Of a stretch of 64,000 nucleotides of DNA, positions 36,056 to 47,865 are shown piece by piece. A program made the translations under genes and the position numbers. Source of the stretch: Candolleomyces eurysporus. Its lineage: Eukaryota > Basidiomycota > Agaricomycetes > Agaricales > Psathyrellaceae. Where the stretch lies: the NCBI GenBank assembly GCA_027579435.1, contig JANBPK010000017.1:1-64000 (forward strand), read 5' to 3'. How positions within the stretch are numbered: the stretch's first letter is position 1; every line of letters starts with the position of its first letter. The notes beneath the pieces are model-generated. The model ran no database searches. It saw only the letters and a program-made list of their open reading frames with translations, and was not told where the DNA came from.

Positions 36056-38082
36056 ATGGCTTTCATGAACGCCAGCCACTTTACGATAGCCGAAGCACAG
36101 TTCAACGCCATCACAAACCAGAGCCAATCATTGGCCTTCGATAAAGGTAAGGCACCCCAGGCGCTTGTCTTCTAGTCTCCTCTCTTGCTGACGAATGGCA
36201 TAGAGCCATTGAGTATGCTGTTGGATCACAGTGCGATCAATGCAATGGCCGACTCCCCCTCCGCGTCCTATGCACCTACTTGCCATCCTGGAACCAGAGA
36301 AAGCGTTACTGGCGACATAATGGCTTGGGCTCGAGACCCTGTCGCGACCGCTCTCCTTTGGTTATCCGGTCCTGCTGGAGCAGGCAAATCTTGCATTCAA
36401 CGCAAGCTCGTGCAACTCTGCGCCGACGAAGGATTCCACGTTGCCTGCTTCTTCTTTTCGATCAGAGAACCGGAAACAAGCAATGAAGCTCGGTTCATCA
36501 CCACCCTTGCTGCACAGTTAGCGGAGAACATACCCGGTCTCAAGTGGTATATCGAGAGAGCCATCAAGAGGGACCATAGAATGTTCACAAGATCCTTGGA
36601 CTCGCAGGTGGAGGGCCTTATCTTCAAGCCTCTTCAAGAATTAGAAGGCTCGATGTCCAACCGCCTGAAAGGATCCTTCAGGAAGACCATGACGATTTTC
36701 GGCGCTTACCAGGACGATCCGATACAATCTTGGATGAAGACCAATGTCATTGTCATAGACGGCCTCGATGAATGCGTCAATGAGAAGGAGCAAGTTCATA
36801 TTCTTCACCTCATCCATTCGCTTGCAACCCACTCACACTTTCCATTCCGCTTCGTCATCGCAAGTCGCCCCGAGTACGCAATCCGGACCACATTCTCCTC
36901 GCCCCCCATGTCCAAAGATACTCTCATCATTCGACTCGAAAATTACAGGGCCGATGAAGACATCCGACGATTTTTGAGGGCCGAATTCAGGCGTCTTAAA
37001 TTGGGCCATCCTGCATCCGTATCTATCCCACCTGAGTGGCCATCGACCGAAGACGAAAATGCGCTCGTCGCCAAGGCGTCCAAACAATTTCTGTATGTTT
37101 CGGTAGTGATGAAACACTTGACCAATCCCCGGCTGCTGAATCCAATGTTGGAGCTCCAACATATTCTCGGCCATCGACCATCCGAAAGCGACACGAAATC
37201 CAATCCTTTTGCTGAGCTCGATGCGCTCTACAGTAGGGTTCTGCGCCCGCTGAATGTTGACGCCCCCCTTCTGAAATCCATCCTACACGCAATAATCCAC
37301 AATATCCCAGGACCGAGCTTCTGGCACCGTTATGTGGATATCGACACTCTTCTTGATTTAGCGCCCGGCTCCACCGCCTCAGCCTTGGTGGATTTGCATT
37401 CTGTCGTGAATTTTAACCCACCGTCACGATGGCGCGCGCCTATCAGCTTCCATCACAAAAGTTTGGACGATTTTTTGACATCACAATCCCGGGCGGGAGA
37501 CCTGTATCAATCCGACGAGGTGACGCATGTGCACCTAACTCTGGCATATTACCAACTCGCCCAACGCCTAATAACCGACAGTCGTCACGATTCCTGGAAT
37601 TTAGGCTACTATATCATGTACCACATGTCCTCCGTTGGCGACTGGTCACTCTTTGAGGTTGACTTCGCAAAGCACAGCATCCCTTCATTCATCGAAGAGT
37701 GGTTCATCCACCAAGCGCTCAGCACCCATGAGCTGAAGATGCCTTTCGAGGGGGCGGTGACCAATTATTCGAGCAAATATCACTCTCTTCATGTGCGTTT
37801 CGCTCTTCTAAGCATCAGGTCTGAATCTTCAGGCTCACCATTTCGTTGCAGTGCACGTCGAGGGGTGGGTGCTTACGACAGTGTAAGCGATTGAACCACA
37901 TTGCCAAGTGTCTCAGGAACAACACAGTCGGTGAGAAGTTCTGGCTGAGCGTATTCGCGGAAAGAGACCTCACAACTAAACGGAAAAGGATGGGGGATTG
38001 GCTCAATGAGGGGAGCCGCGGTGTTGATTCGTTTCCTCCAACCAAGCCCGATATCCCAATTCGCTGTAAATGTCGCTGGTAG
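36056..38082 (+). CDS. class C NACHT NLR (C1), intact
   Basis: Exons are 36056-36146, 36204-37792 and 37852-38082; 636 residues. Exon 1 codes the class C N-terminal motif 'MAFMNASHFTIAEAQFNAI'. An in-frame ATG at 35990 exists, but the MAF start matches C2 and C3. Next come 'LLDHSAINAMADSPS', 'CHPGTRESV', Walker A 'SGPAGAGKS' (86-93), 'CFFFSIREPETSNEARFI', Walker B 'IVIDGLDECVNEKEQ', 'IASRPEYAI', and 'HHKSLDDFLTSQSRAGDLYQ'. The last exon (76 residues) starts with a Cys motif, 'CTSRGGCLRQCKRLNHIAK', and ends basic. Likely a cytosolic STAND ATPase; no ankyrin, WD40 or TPR repeats. Confidence 0.85.
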
Positions 38083-39239
38083 AAAACACAAAAATTAAAA
38101 TGGATCGTTATGGCAAAAATCGCGGTCATTGTTGCTCAGGTCCTTAGAAGGAAAAAAAAGTCATACGTATACTACGAGGCAACCTCGACTTTACGATTCA
38201 TTTACTAGGGCACGTTCTGTCTCCTATCCTGCCTATCAAGCGAGCGTGCCATTGTTCGATTCAGCACATGCTAACAACTCGAAGGCTCAATAAATCTCTA
38301 AGTACCAAGCCTCCAGCCCTTTGTTACAACGCTTTTACAGCTTCCTCAGCCGTAGACTGCCTCTCGAATGTCGCCTGGATCGAAGGCGGGCTCGCGGGGC
38401 TCGTAGCCATCCGCCCCAATCTTCTCCCCACTGCCACCCGCGCGATGGGTCGAGGTTTCTTTCTTTCCACTACTGAAAACTAATCCGACATAAAGCCTCG
38501 CGTCAGAGCTGTCCCCAGCTTATGTCCCGTCGAAAGACGGGAAGCGAGCTTTCTTGAGAGATTCTCTTTCGTTGAGGTCTGTTTACAGGGGTCTAGGTGC
38601 GAAATCCATATGACAGGAAGTGGAGGTACACACACCGAGCCGTGAGCTTGTTCTTGTCCATCGTGCTCTCTACCGGAGAGGTTTTCGAGAGACGTGTTGT
38701 ACCTGCTGTACACAATTTACTACGATAACTCAACCGGTTGTGGATACCGGTGCTCGCTGCTAAGCACAGTCCCGGCACCATTGGCTAATTAAAGACAAGC
38801 AATTTATATCACTGCGAAGTGCCATATAAATGTACTCATACACCTCCCACCGGTAGATACACCGGTAGATACACTTTCCATGGACGAATTCATCCGACTT
38901 CATTTCCCGATTACGCTCCAGAGTTCCACTGATCGCTCTGATGCCTGAAGTTTCGGCTTCAGCAAAGTCGTTCCCTGTCCTAGCTTTGTGTGGGCCCTTG
39001 AGTTCCTGAGCGCTGGCTCCTTCAAGACGCAAGTGTGTTAATCTCTGAGGTCAGGTCAGGCAAATTTCTGGAGGAGTATGTGCAGTCGCGATCGTCTTCA
39101 CGCCGAGGGATGTGGCGGAGANTTTTTTAAGCTCCCTATGGGTGATAGCCTGTGCTCGAAGTCTGCGGCCAAATCTTTGCGGGCGTCAGACTATGGGGAT
39201 CTTCTTTCTGCTTGAGCTGCCGGAAGCCTGGTAATATTT
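38083..39239. other. intergenic, no gene seen
   Basis: Only short frames without family resemblance. Position 39122 is an N at a T run. Confidence 0.45.
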
Positions 39240-40917
39240 TCATGAGTCCGCCTAACTTGGCACAATCATGGTTTGAATGAACTCACCTGGGATTCCGATG
39301 ACCCCGCGAACTGCTCAACGTCCACCTCAATCGACGAAGCACTCGAAGAAAAGGATGAACGCGTAGACGTCGAGATGATAAATTTCGGTATACCCTCGTC
39401 CATATATCGTATAATTTCGTCGATATCAATTCCTTCCGGATTCTGGTCGCAAGACGACTTGTAGAATTCGGTGAGTTCAGCGTCAACGGCGGCTTTGCGG
39501 AGGTGCATGAGCATGTGGGTCGTCATTATTCCTACACCAGCGTGAAACGGTCTGGGATATTGATCAAAAATATAACCACTCAAGACTCTGTAGAGTGTGG
39601 AGAGGACTGAGGACGCACCCAAAGCTGAACCACGGAAGGAGGGTGGTTCCGACGGACATGATGTTCAGCAAAATCAAGAGGGTGCTGATACTACAAAAAT
39701 TGAGCTATGCTTTAGCCTACGCACCGAGCACGCTAAGTACAATTGAAATTTCTCACCCGAAGAAGTATAAAATGTTATCCTCAAGAAGAATTGCGGTCAA
39801 CGAAGGTCGGTCTTGGAGTGGCATTCTGATAGTCAATGAGCGTGCGCTCTTGTAGAGGGCAAAGCCGAACAGGACGATCTCAAAAATCATCGCTTTAAAG
39901 AAAGCTAGTTTAGAGAACTGTGGTATTGGTGGAGTTAGTAAGCTCAAACACGCACCAGGTACCCAAAGCGACCACTGAATTCCACCATTGATCGCTGGAC
40001 ATCCAGGCAGAGGAAGCCTGATAGCCGAGGCAATCATTGCGCTCCGACGCATTGCACCCTGCACCATGATCACTAGGAAGGCGACGACGGACAAGAGGAA
40101 GAGGACGCCGTTGAAAATTGCAATCTAATGGAATAGTTTAGAGAAACTCAAAGTCCGACATGGCTTCACTTGCCTTGCGCGATCGGTTGTATAGGGCATG
40201 GATCCTAAGTTGCATGATGAATTCGACGGCCCATAGACTTATTGCGCCGAGTATGCGGACGATAGGATCTGTAGCTACACATCTAGAAGGGGTGAACATT
40301 GGCGCAGGGTCAGAAGTCAGACACGGAAGGAATGGAGAGTGAGACCCACACAATGTCCGACGTTACACCTGGAATTGTGAACAGGTGTATTTGAAGAACA
40401 TCAAATATGAGCAGGAATATGGTGTAGTAGCGGATCTATGTGATAAATTAGAACGGGAGTCTGGAGAGGAGCCGCTGGAACCTACGAAGAGAAATGCGGA
40501 TTTCCCAAGACATCTTTTCTGACTCTGCAGTAACGGTAGGTTTGTCGCTCCACGGTGAATAATGTAGAGGGAGTTTGGTCACTCACCCAAATATACCTAA
40601 CCTACGGTGAGATAATACCAGATCAACAAATGCCAACTTAAGGCACCAAAGGAACAAGACCACTCACTTCGTCTTCAATGGTTGAGACTGTCAAAGTAAC
40701 CAGTAAGCTTTCTGCGTCTCTGGGACCCGGACAGAAACCACTTACAGTAGTCGCATAGTACCCAAGTCAGGGAGCCCACTTATTCTCAGTGTCAGTACAT
40801 TCTTTTCATTGTTATCGGAACTGAGAAAGACGCACGTATAACCCGCAGTGGAATGAGATTCAGCGAATAAAGATGGGTGAACCGCGCAATCTCTGCTGGA
40901 GAGTATGATGTCGTCAT
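39240..40917 (-). CDS. DUF6533-type seven-helix membrane protein, copy A
   Basis: About a dozen exons with introns of 45-70 nt. The N-terminus is 'MTTSYSPAEIARFTHLYSL'. The DUF6533 signature is split over tiny exons: 'CDYFSTIEDE', 'VRYIW' and 'SQKRCLGKSAFLF'. Then follow 'IRYYTIFLLIFDVLQIHLF', 'ILGAISLWAVEFIMQLRIHA', 'NGVLFLLSVVAFLVIMVQG', 'PGCPAINGGIQWSLWVP', 'MIFEIVLFGFALYKSARS', 'LEDNILYFFG' and 'ISTLLILLNIMSVGTT', in all about seven helices. The polar C-tail contains 'GIMTTHMLMHLRKAAVDAEL'. A last small exon adds 'ADS' before TGA (39240-39242). The function of this large agaricomycete family is unknown; the topology recalls GPCR-like proteins. The upstream, divergent neighbour is a PCD-like relic. 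Confidence 0.8.
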
Positions 40918-41012
40918 GGGAGGTTATTTGCGACTAGGATTACCAGAATCCTGGGGGCCGTCGAGTCGACCTGCGACAGAAGGCCAAGCAGCAGTGCTGT
41001 GGAAAGTGAGGG

Positions 41013-41058
41013 TTATATAACGGGCGCCGGGAGGTGACGGCAACATTACAGTGTCAGC
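41013..41058 (-). promoter_or_regulatory. conserved DUF6533 promoter, copy A
   Basis: Minus strand: the box GTAATGTTGCCGTCACCTC (41031-41058 region), then TATATAA (41013-41019), about 100 bp before the ATG. The same order is found at copies B and C. Confidence 0.6.
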
Positions 41059-41331
41059 GCTCGCCAAGATAGAGTTACGATTATCTGCGCATCTATCAGC
41101 CAATCATTAATCAGCGACATTCAAACATTCAGTCAGATTTCTCAGGACATAGTAAAAGAGAGCAATAATGTTAGCGAGACGCCGTCATACATCGTTTTTG
41201 GATTGGAAGCTCACCCCGATGCATCATATAGAGTTATCGAAGCTGAAGTATTGTTTCGAATCAGTTGTCCTCAGGCATCCAGACATCCAGGCATCATTGA
41301 GAGCAGGTGTGACAAGCGTGATGCATGACCT

Positions 41332-42135
41332 GTGACCGACGCTCTGGATCTCGGAGCGCTCGGACCTTGTGCCGTCAACCAGCAGCCTGCAAATCGAGTA
41401 TGTTCTCTAAAGCCTGTTGATACGGCGGGAAAGGACTACCTTCTGTGCCTATTACGAAGTGGTAGCAAGTCCTTCACCATTTCAAGCAATCGTTGCCAGA
41501 CAATTAACCAGCAGTCTTTCACGGTGGAACAATCTGGCAGTGCTACCGAAGGAGGGGCCCAAGCTCTAGCATTGAGAATGCACGACAGGACACTGTACTC
41601 AAGTAATTAGATCAGCCTCCGAACCAGAAAGAACGGGCGTGCCCCCGGCGATGTTCACCCAAGTTTCAGTTGCAATCAGGTGTGTGTGTGTGTGCGTGTG
41701 TGCGTCTTTCATTATAATTTTCTTTTCAGCGAGCTCACGTTCCTGATCGATAAATAGCATTCATCGTCGATAAAAGCGGCAGATGATTTTCTGGCAGATG
41801 TCAAGCTGTTGATAGATGTTGGCGAATTTGTATAGGATCATTGTTCTCGTCAACAAGTCTGTTGTGAATTAATTTGAATGCCGTAGCACCACTATGGTAT
41901 GGTTCCCAGTCACAGCTGATAGCGGTTTTCCAACTGTCTTCTCCCGTGTCCCTAATTATAACCGCCTTCGTTCAAACCCAGTGTCATAAATTCATCCTCC
42001 GTCCAAGGACCTGGAATCACAATTCGCGACGTATTGTGCAATTTTGCTGGACCACCCTGATGATTCCTTGTATGCGTCCGACGCTGAACCCCGAATTGGT
42101 GGAACCTTAAAAGATAGTACCAAGAACCGGCTTGA
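41332..42135 (+). pseudogene. PCD-like relic A
   Basis: Pieces of the intact PCD-like gene (50476-51587) occur in order on the plus strand, divergent from DUF6533 copy A. They are a 5' part around 41440-41610, a match to exon 3 at about 41728-41830 ('GAGCTCACGTTCCTGATCGA' then an in-frame TAG), and a match to exon 4 at about 41870-42125 (sequence around 'GGACCTGGAATCACAATTCG' and 'GAATTGGTGGAACC'). Stops and frame breaks lie in each part. Confidence 0.75.
41681..41706. repeat. (GT)n microsatellite
   Basis: Thirteen GT-like dinucleotide units with two GC variants, inside what was an intron of the PCD-like relic. Confidence 0.85.
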
Positions 42136-42225
42136 GCGCCCACTGCTTCATCCCCACTTAAGAATTGCCACGTTAGCCGACGTCCTTCTCCCGACCTTCC
42201 AAACCCCCTTCGAGCCCTACTTGCT

Positions 42226-43909
42226 CTAGGACGTCGAGGGCACAGCCCAGAATCGAGAATCAGGAATTGCCTCCATTCCCTTGCTCACGAGCAACCTCTG
42301 TATCCCGCTCATCTTCTCTCTCGGTACGAACTGGTGCATATCCCCGCTTCTTTCCTGCGAAACTAAAAAATCCCACATGGATTTGTGGCGAAACCAAATC
42401 TTCTGCCACGGCCTGGTCACGGGTACGTCCGGCGCGTTCGCGCTGGCTTCAATACTAATAGATAGATCGGGTGGAACTAACATCACAGAATGCAGATGTT
42501 GCAAAGCCTCCGTCACCAATCCGGGTTTCACGGAGAGGTATTCGTCGATCTCATCCATCGACCCAAAATCCCTTCCGGAGAATATCAAGCTGTGCAAGAT
42601 CGTCTTCCGCAGATCAAGGATAGTTCCAGCCGGTATATGACCTGGGTGGTAATGAAGAATGGCGGTGTACAGAGCGTCAAGTTCGGCTGTGGGTTTGGTG
42701 TCGTCTGCAGTGTTTTGTGGAGGGATGGAGGATATGAGCCAGTCGAGGAGCTCTACAGAATTCCCATTCGGATCGTCGACGAATGCGATGAAAGTCGCCA
42801 AATAAACGAACCGCCTGTGGGCCTTCTTTACTAGCAACTCAACAACTTGCTTTCCAGGCCAATCCAAGGCTGACTCATTGATTGAACGGGTCCTTCTGAT
42901 TCGCGCAAATTCGTCCTCCAAATAGGCCTTCAGGTCTCCTTCGTCGGCATAGGCGTCCAATGCTATGTTGACGACGACTTTCGACCGACGGGCTACGTCG
43001 AACGATTCAGCAATATTCCGCGTTTCCGCGGGCCCAGAGGCAACGAACCGCAGAGGAAATTTTCGATGTTTTCCCGCCCATGCCATTAACCCTATAACCT
43101 GCCTCTGCTCCTCCATCCCGATGCATTCGTCCAACCCATCGACGACGATAATATTCCGGTTCCACCATTCGTTGTATAATTTCCTGAACGCGGTAGATTG
43201 CTCTAGCTTATTGGACCAGTGCTCTCGACTTTGGGTTGAAGAGATGATGGAAGCTTTGAGTCGTGTCCACCAATACCTGTACCTCGTTGAATACCTCAAA
43301 CACCTCTCAAGGGGCTGGAATACAAGGCCGAGCATCTGGTCTTCCGCCGATCGCTCGAAAATTTTGGGATCTTCTTGGACCGCACTCTCCACGAAGTCCC
43401 ATAGACCTGGGACGTTCGATGCGATTTGGTACGCCAACGTTGGGACAAAGTATCTAGCGCCGTCCGTACTGTGTGGGGAATGGGTGCTGAAGAAGTATGA
43501 CGCGAGGAGCTGATTGTTTTTCGTGCATCGTTTGGCGAGCTCGCGCAGGATTGTGGTTTTGCCGTACCCTAAAGGGCCAGAGAACCAGAGGAGTGGTTTC
43601 GAAGAGGCGTTAATACCGCTGGAAGATGATAGCTCGGTCCGGGGTGCTAAGATCCACTTTTCGAGAGCGTTCAAGACTCCTACACGAGTTTTAGGATGCA
43701 TCGAGGATCCGATGGATGTGATGAGGTGGGAGTCGTAAAGTGCTTCGGGAATACAGTGTGCGAGCAATGTTACCATCCGGCCGTCTAGTTGTCGGATTAA
43801 TCGATCAGTTTTGGAGGTTCGGGCGAGGAAATATACGTACTTTGCTTTGGGGGTGGTATTCTGTTTGAGGATGGATTGTTGATTCGAGCGGTGCTGTAGA
43901 TCCTAGGAC
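42226..43909 (-). CDS. class B NACHT NLR (B4); first exon unresolved
   Basis: Exon 2 is 43909-43841 (69 nt, the counterpart of the 72-nt exon of B2/B3) and exon 3 is 43784-42226. Exon 1 lies upstream, between about 43925 and 44090, but its start is not settled; the first in-frame ATG in exon 3 is at 43776. Motifs: 'LLAHCIPEALYDSHLITS', 'HPKTRVGVLNALEKW', Walker A 'SGPLGYGKTT', 'FVPTLAYQIASNVPGLWDF', Walker B 'IVVDGLDECIGMEEQ', 'RFVASGPAE', 'LHSLIFSGRDFGSMDEIDEY', 'KIWFRHKSMWDFLVSQERSG', tail 'MEAIPDSRFWAVPSTS'. It converges on PCD-like relic A, about 90 bp away. Confidence 0.8.
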
Positions 43910-44088
43910 CTGATATGGTAGTATGGTGGGATCAGATAATCGAAAAGCCGTAGAACAAGCAGGGTCAGCTGAACGCAGTAGTCCAGAGTTTTTCGACTAC
44001 AGGAGAGGGATATGGGACGAGGAAGGGCTACGCATGGATGCAGTGGGGTTTGAGACTAGGGAGTGCGTTCGAAAGGCATGGCGACAGG

Positions 44089-44120
44089 GCCTCATCCATG
44101 GGACCCACAAACACCAAATT
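44089..44120 (-). promoter_or_regulatory. class B NLR upstream element
   Basis: Minus strand: TTTGGTGTTTGTGGGTCCC then ATGGATGAGGCC. It is about 180 bp upstream of exon 2 of B4; the ATGAGG opens a 30-codon ORF. Confidence 0.55.
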
Positions 44121-44314
44121 GAGCTGACCTCGTTGCTGGACGGATCGCTTTCGCTGCCGCTACTAAGTCCGACGGCAGCCACAACGACGCCAAATTCTGG
44201 TCTGGCGTAAATAATCGATTTCAGCGTACTAGGACATGGGACGGTGATATAGCTACGGAACCTGTGTCACGAGCGGCTGTCACTCCATAATAGATCCGGA
44301 ACTCACTAGTATTT

Positions 44315-44530
44315 TTATGTAGATTTACTGGTTCGGACGACGCAGGCTTTGTGTCTGAATCCAAACTTGTATTCTTGATACCAGAGGTCTGCCCTTCCGT
44401 CGCAGCGTGGACATGACAATTTTGTTTCGTGTTGACTGGTGGCCAAATTGCCTGGCGATTGTCTCTCGAAATCGTGGTTCGGAAGCACAACCCCAGCGTC
44501 GAGCAAATCGAGAGTCTCGGGGACCCGGGG
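44315..44530 (-). pseudogene. PCD-like relic fused to the tail of NLR C2
   Basis: Minus-strand sequence from about 44500 down to 44320 matches the first exon of the intact PCD-like gene. Shared blocks include CAGGCAATTTGGCC / CAGGCAATTCATCC and GGTATCAAGAATAC / GGTATCGAGAATGC. The relic now lies inside the last exon of NLR C2, on the same strand, read in a different phase. Confidence 0.7.
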
Positions 44531-46597
44531 CCTTCGTGGCTCATAATATTGACAGCGAATTGAGTATGGAATGTAGTCCATGGTCGGAGGAGGTGAGTCA
44601 ACATCCGCCGCCTCATCGAGCTGACCGACAATCAAGTTCCTCATGATTGTTGGATCATCTATAAGCAATACGCTACTCCAACCCGGCTCCTTGTCGGATT
44701 CCATGGAGTACTTGGCGATGTGTTTCAGCCGTTTACACACTGCCAAACAGCCATCTTCGTATGTGCACTGGTGAGAAAAATTCGTGTCAATGGACGAGAT
44801 ATGATGCACGAGCCTGAGGAAATGACCCCCGAGGTCAACGTACATGAACGAAATGATATTGGCATGAATAATGAAATAAGGCCTCGCAGAAGGACTTATT
44901 CGAACTCATGCCCCGTAAGCCGCCACAAGCCGATGTGCGTATAAACCACTCTTCAATGAATGAAGGGATGGCGTGCATTGCAAATTCAGCCTCGAAAAGT
45001 GACCAGTTTGTAACAGAGAGCGCATGGCATATGACGAAGTTGACATATTCCCAGTCGTATGTATCCCTAGTTGGATGTCGTAGGCCCAGTTGATAATACG
45101 CTAGGGTTAACCGTTTATGTGTCACGTCACTGGATTCATAAAGGTCACCCGCTCGCGAATGTGATGTCAAGAAGTCTTCCAAACTCTGGTGATGGAGGCG
45201 AACACTTCCCCTCGATGGCTCAACATTCACTAAGGAATGCAGATCCACCAAGGTGAGAGCAGCTGTATTCGGCGCTAAATCGAAGAGTGTGTCGATGTCC
45301 GCCAAAGAAGAGAAGTATTTGTGGGTATCATGGATGATTGCGTGTAGAATAGGTTTCAAAACGGATATCTCAACATTCGGCCGGCGAAGAATTCTGTTAA
45401 AGAGCTCATCGAGCTCGGAAAAAGGATTGGGTCTCGCGTCGCTCTCAGATGGTCGATGGCCAAGAATATGCTGGAGCTCAAACATTGGGCTCAACAACCG
45501 GCGGTTGGTTAGGTGTTTCATCACCACCGAAACATAGACGAACTGTCCTGATGCCTTCGCCACCAGCCCATCCTCGTCTTCGGTCGATGGCCAGTCAGCT
45601 GGGATGGATTTGGAAGCGGGATGGTTGGATTTCAGGCGACTGAACTCGGCCTTCAGGAATCGTCGGATATCTTCATCAGCTTCGTAAGCCTCGAGCTGAA
45701 CGATGCGGGTCAGGGTGGACAAGGGGGATGTGGAGAACTCGGTCCGGATGGTGAGCTCGGGACGACTTGTGATCACGAAACGGAACGGAAACCGTGAGTG
45801 GTTTGCAAGTACGCAGACGAGATGGAGAATATGAGCCTGCTCCTCCTCGTCGACGCATTCATCGAGTCCATCAATGACGATGATATTGGCCCTCGTCCAA
45901 GTCCTCGGATCATCTTGATAAGCCATAAAGGCTCTTTTAAAGAGCCCTTTCAGGCGATTTGGCGTCCAATCTTCGAGTGCTTGGAGAGGCTTGAAGATAA
46001 GACCCTCCACTTGTGAATCCAAAGATCTTGTGAAGATTCTGTGGTCCATCTTAATGGCCTTCTCGATGTACCATTTGAGGCCGGGTACGTGCTCTGCCAA
46101 CTGTGCAGCAAGAGTGGCGATGAACCGAGACTCATTGCTCGTTTCCGATTCTCTGATCGAAAAGAAGAAACAGGAGATATGGAATCCTTCGTCGGTCAAG
46201 AGTTGCACGATCTTGCGCTGAATGCACGACTTTCCTCCTCCAGCAGGACCTGATAACCAAAGGATTTGAGCTGCCATAGGGTCTCGAGCCCAAGCCATGA
46301 TGTCGCCAGCAACTGCTTCTCTGGTTCCGGGATGGCAAGTGGGCGCGTAGGGCGTGGAGGGGGAATCGACCATTGCACTGATAGCGCTGTGGTACAGTAG
46401 CATCTGCATTCCTACGCCATTCGTCAGATAGCCCAAATCAATGAAATCAATGATCTAAGTTGAGTGATACTGGCTGGTATGTCGAATGGCTTACCGCTTT
46501 TATCGCTCGCTGGTGAATGGTTAATATTTGTTTGATTAGTGATAGCATTGAATTGCGGGTTTTCCATCCTGAAGTTACTGGCATTTGCGAAGGCCAT
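44315..46597 (-). CDS. class C NACHT NLR (C2) with chimeric C-terminus
   Basis: Exons are 46597-46495, 46411-44844 and 44767-44315; 707 residues. N-terminal motif: 'MAFANASNFRMENPQFNAI'. Core: 'LLYHSAISAMVDSPS', 'CHPGTREAV', Walker A 'SGPAGGGKS', 'CFFFSIRESETSNESRFI', Walker B 'IVIDGLDECVDEEEQ', 'ITSRPELTI', 'HHQSLEDFLTSHSRAGDLYE'. The last exon opens with the Cys motif 'CTYEDGCLAVCKRLKHIAK'. C1 and C3 stop after 76 and 79 residues of this exon; C2 instead reads on for about 150 residues because its end is replaced by a PCD-like relic. The final ~70 residues therefore have no NLR counterpart. Confidence 0.8.
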
Positions 46598-46964
46598 GCT
46601 TGCAAAGAGAGGGATCGCGTCGTGGTGGAAGAAAAGAAGGATATGTTTTTGATGTGTTTTACAGCGGTGATGCGAAGCAACAGTCCCACCGACATGCCAC
46701 GACCTAACAGCCTCAACACGTTGCTTTGGTCAGCTCCATTCAGAAAGTTTGATACAATTTCTGCCGAGAGGGAAAGGTGGTGATATACCGTAGATAATTG
46801 AGGTCTGCTTCGTGATGAGGGGATGGAAATGTAAGTCAGAGAATTCATCGTGGTGACTGCCACGAGATTATCGTGTAGCCTAAAACAAAAGGTCAGGAAT
46901 AGCGTCCATCCCATAGGCGCCATCGAGCCTCTGTAGCTTACTGATTGTCTCTACTGGAAGTTGC

Positions 46965-47155
46965 CTCACTGGTGCATATCCCCACCTTTCTCCTTAAAAA
47001 CCAGGAAATCCGGTAAGGATTTATGTCGAAACCAAATTTTCTTCTATGGCCAGCGGCGGAATCGGAGACGTTGACTTTGGATGGGTCTGACGCAGCCTCA
47101 GTTGGGAGGGAGGGTAATGAACTTGGAGGGGGTTGATGAAGATGAGGAATGCACA
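46965..47155 (-). pseudogene. class B NLR tail fragment
   Basis: The minus strand reads a proline-rich stretch 'HLHQPPPSSLPS', then a 'SDSAAGHRRK' segment, and in shifted frames equivalents of 'KIWFRHKSLWDFLVSKERSG' and 'GDMHQ'. It matches the last part of B3 (33899-35719). No other NLR sequence adjoins it; on its 5' side it abuts PCD-like relic B. Confidence 0.7.
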
Positions 47156-47194
47156 AAGTTAGTGCAGATGGCGTGCAGCTGCCGAGACTTACAT

Positions 47195-47865
47195 CGGAGA
47201 ACAACTTAGCATCTGACACGAAACCACCCGCCGCTTTGATCACGAACGGAGGGTCCCTCTGACAGCAAAGTCAGAATGACAGGCGAGTACTCGATTGCGT
47301 CTGACAAACCTGGGCAGGAACATTGCCGGGGGTACGCCTGCAGTCCGAGAGGACTGTTCCTTCTGGTTTGGAGTCTGATGAAATTCTGAGCTCAATAGTT
47401 CAGCCACTCCGAGCACATAACGGAGAGAGCAAAACTCCTATTCCGTCATGGAGTTGGACACGTTGAAGGAGCGGGAGATCCGACCCCAGGCTATGGCTCG
47501 AGCCCGCCGGGTTTATAGCCACGCTGGACAAGGCTACATTCCAGTCAAAGTTATTTTTCCGCCCTGAAACGCATTTGAATGGGAGCTGAGTCACGCTACT
47601 GTCACTAGAACATAGACATCTAGAACGCACCGATATTTTGATACCCTTGACACGTTCACCCCGTGTCGATTTACCGGGCAAAGATGACTCAAGCTTGAGT
47701 TTGTCCTGTCGTGCATTCTCAATCCCAGAGCTTGGGGCTTCCGCGTCGGTGAACGTTGAACGTTGTGACATTGTTCCACAGTGATTGCTGGTCTGGCAAC
47801 AATTGCTTGAAATGGCGGAGGACTTGCTACCACGTCGTAATAGGCACCGAAGGCAGTTCTTGTCC
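47195..47865 (-). pseudogene. PCD-like relic B
   Basis: Matches exon 1 of the intact gene (an 'FGAYYDVVASPPPFQA' frame versus FGTYHEVLPSHIPFQA), the first intron, the start of exon 2 ('NPAGSSHSLGSDLP'), and a shortened exon 3 ending 'GATGCTAAGTTGTTCTCCGATG'. Frames are shifted against each other and exon 4 is gone, replaced by the NLR fragment. It is divergent from DUF6533 copy B. Confidence 0.75.

Noticed and set aside
41681..41706. GT repeat as a possible Z-DNA or regulatory element
   Set aside because: Lies in a former intron of a pseudogene; an ordinary microsatellite is enough.
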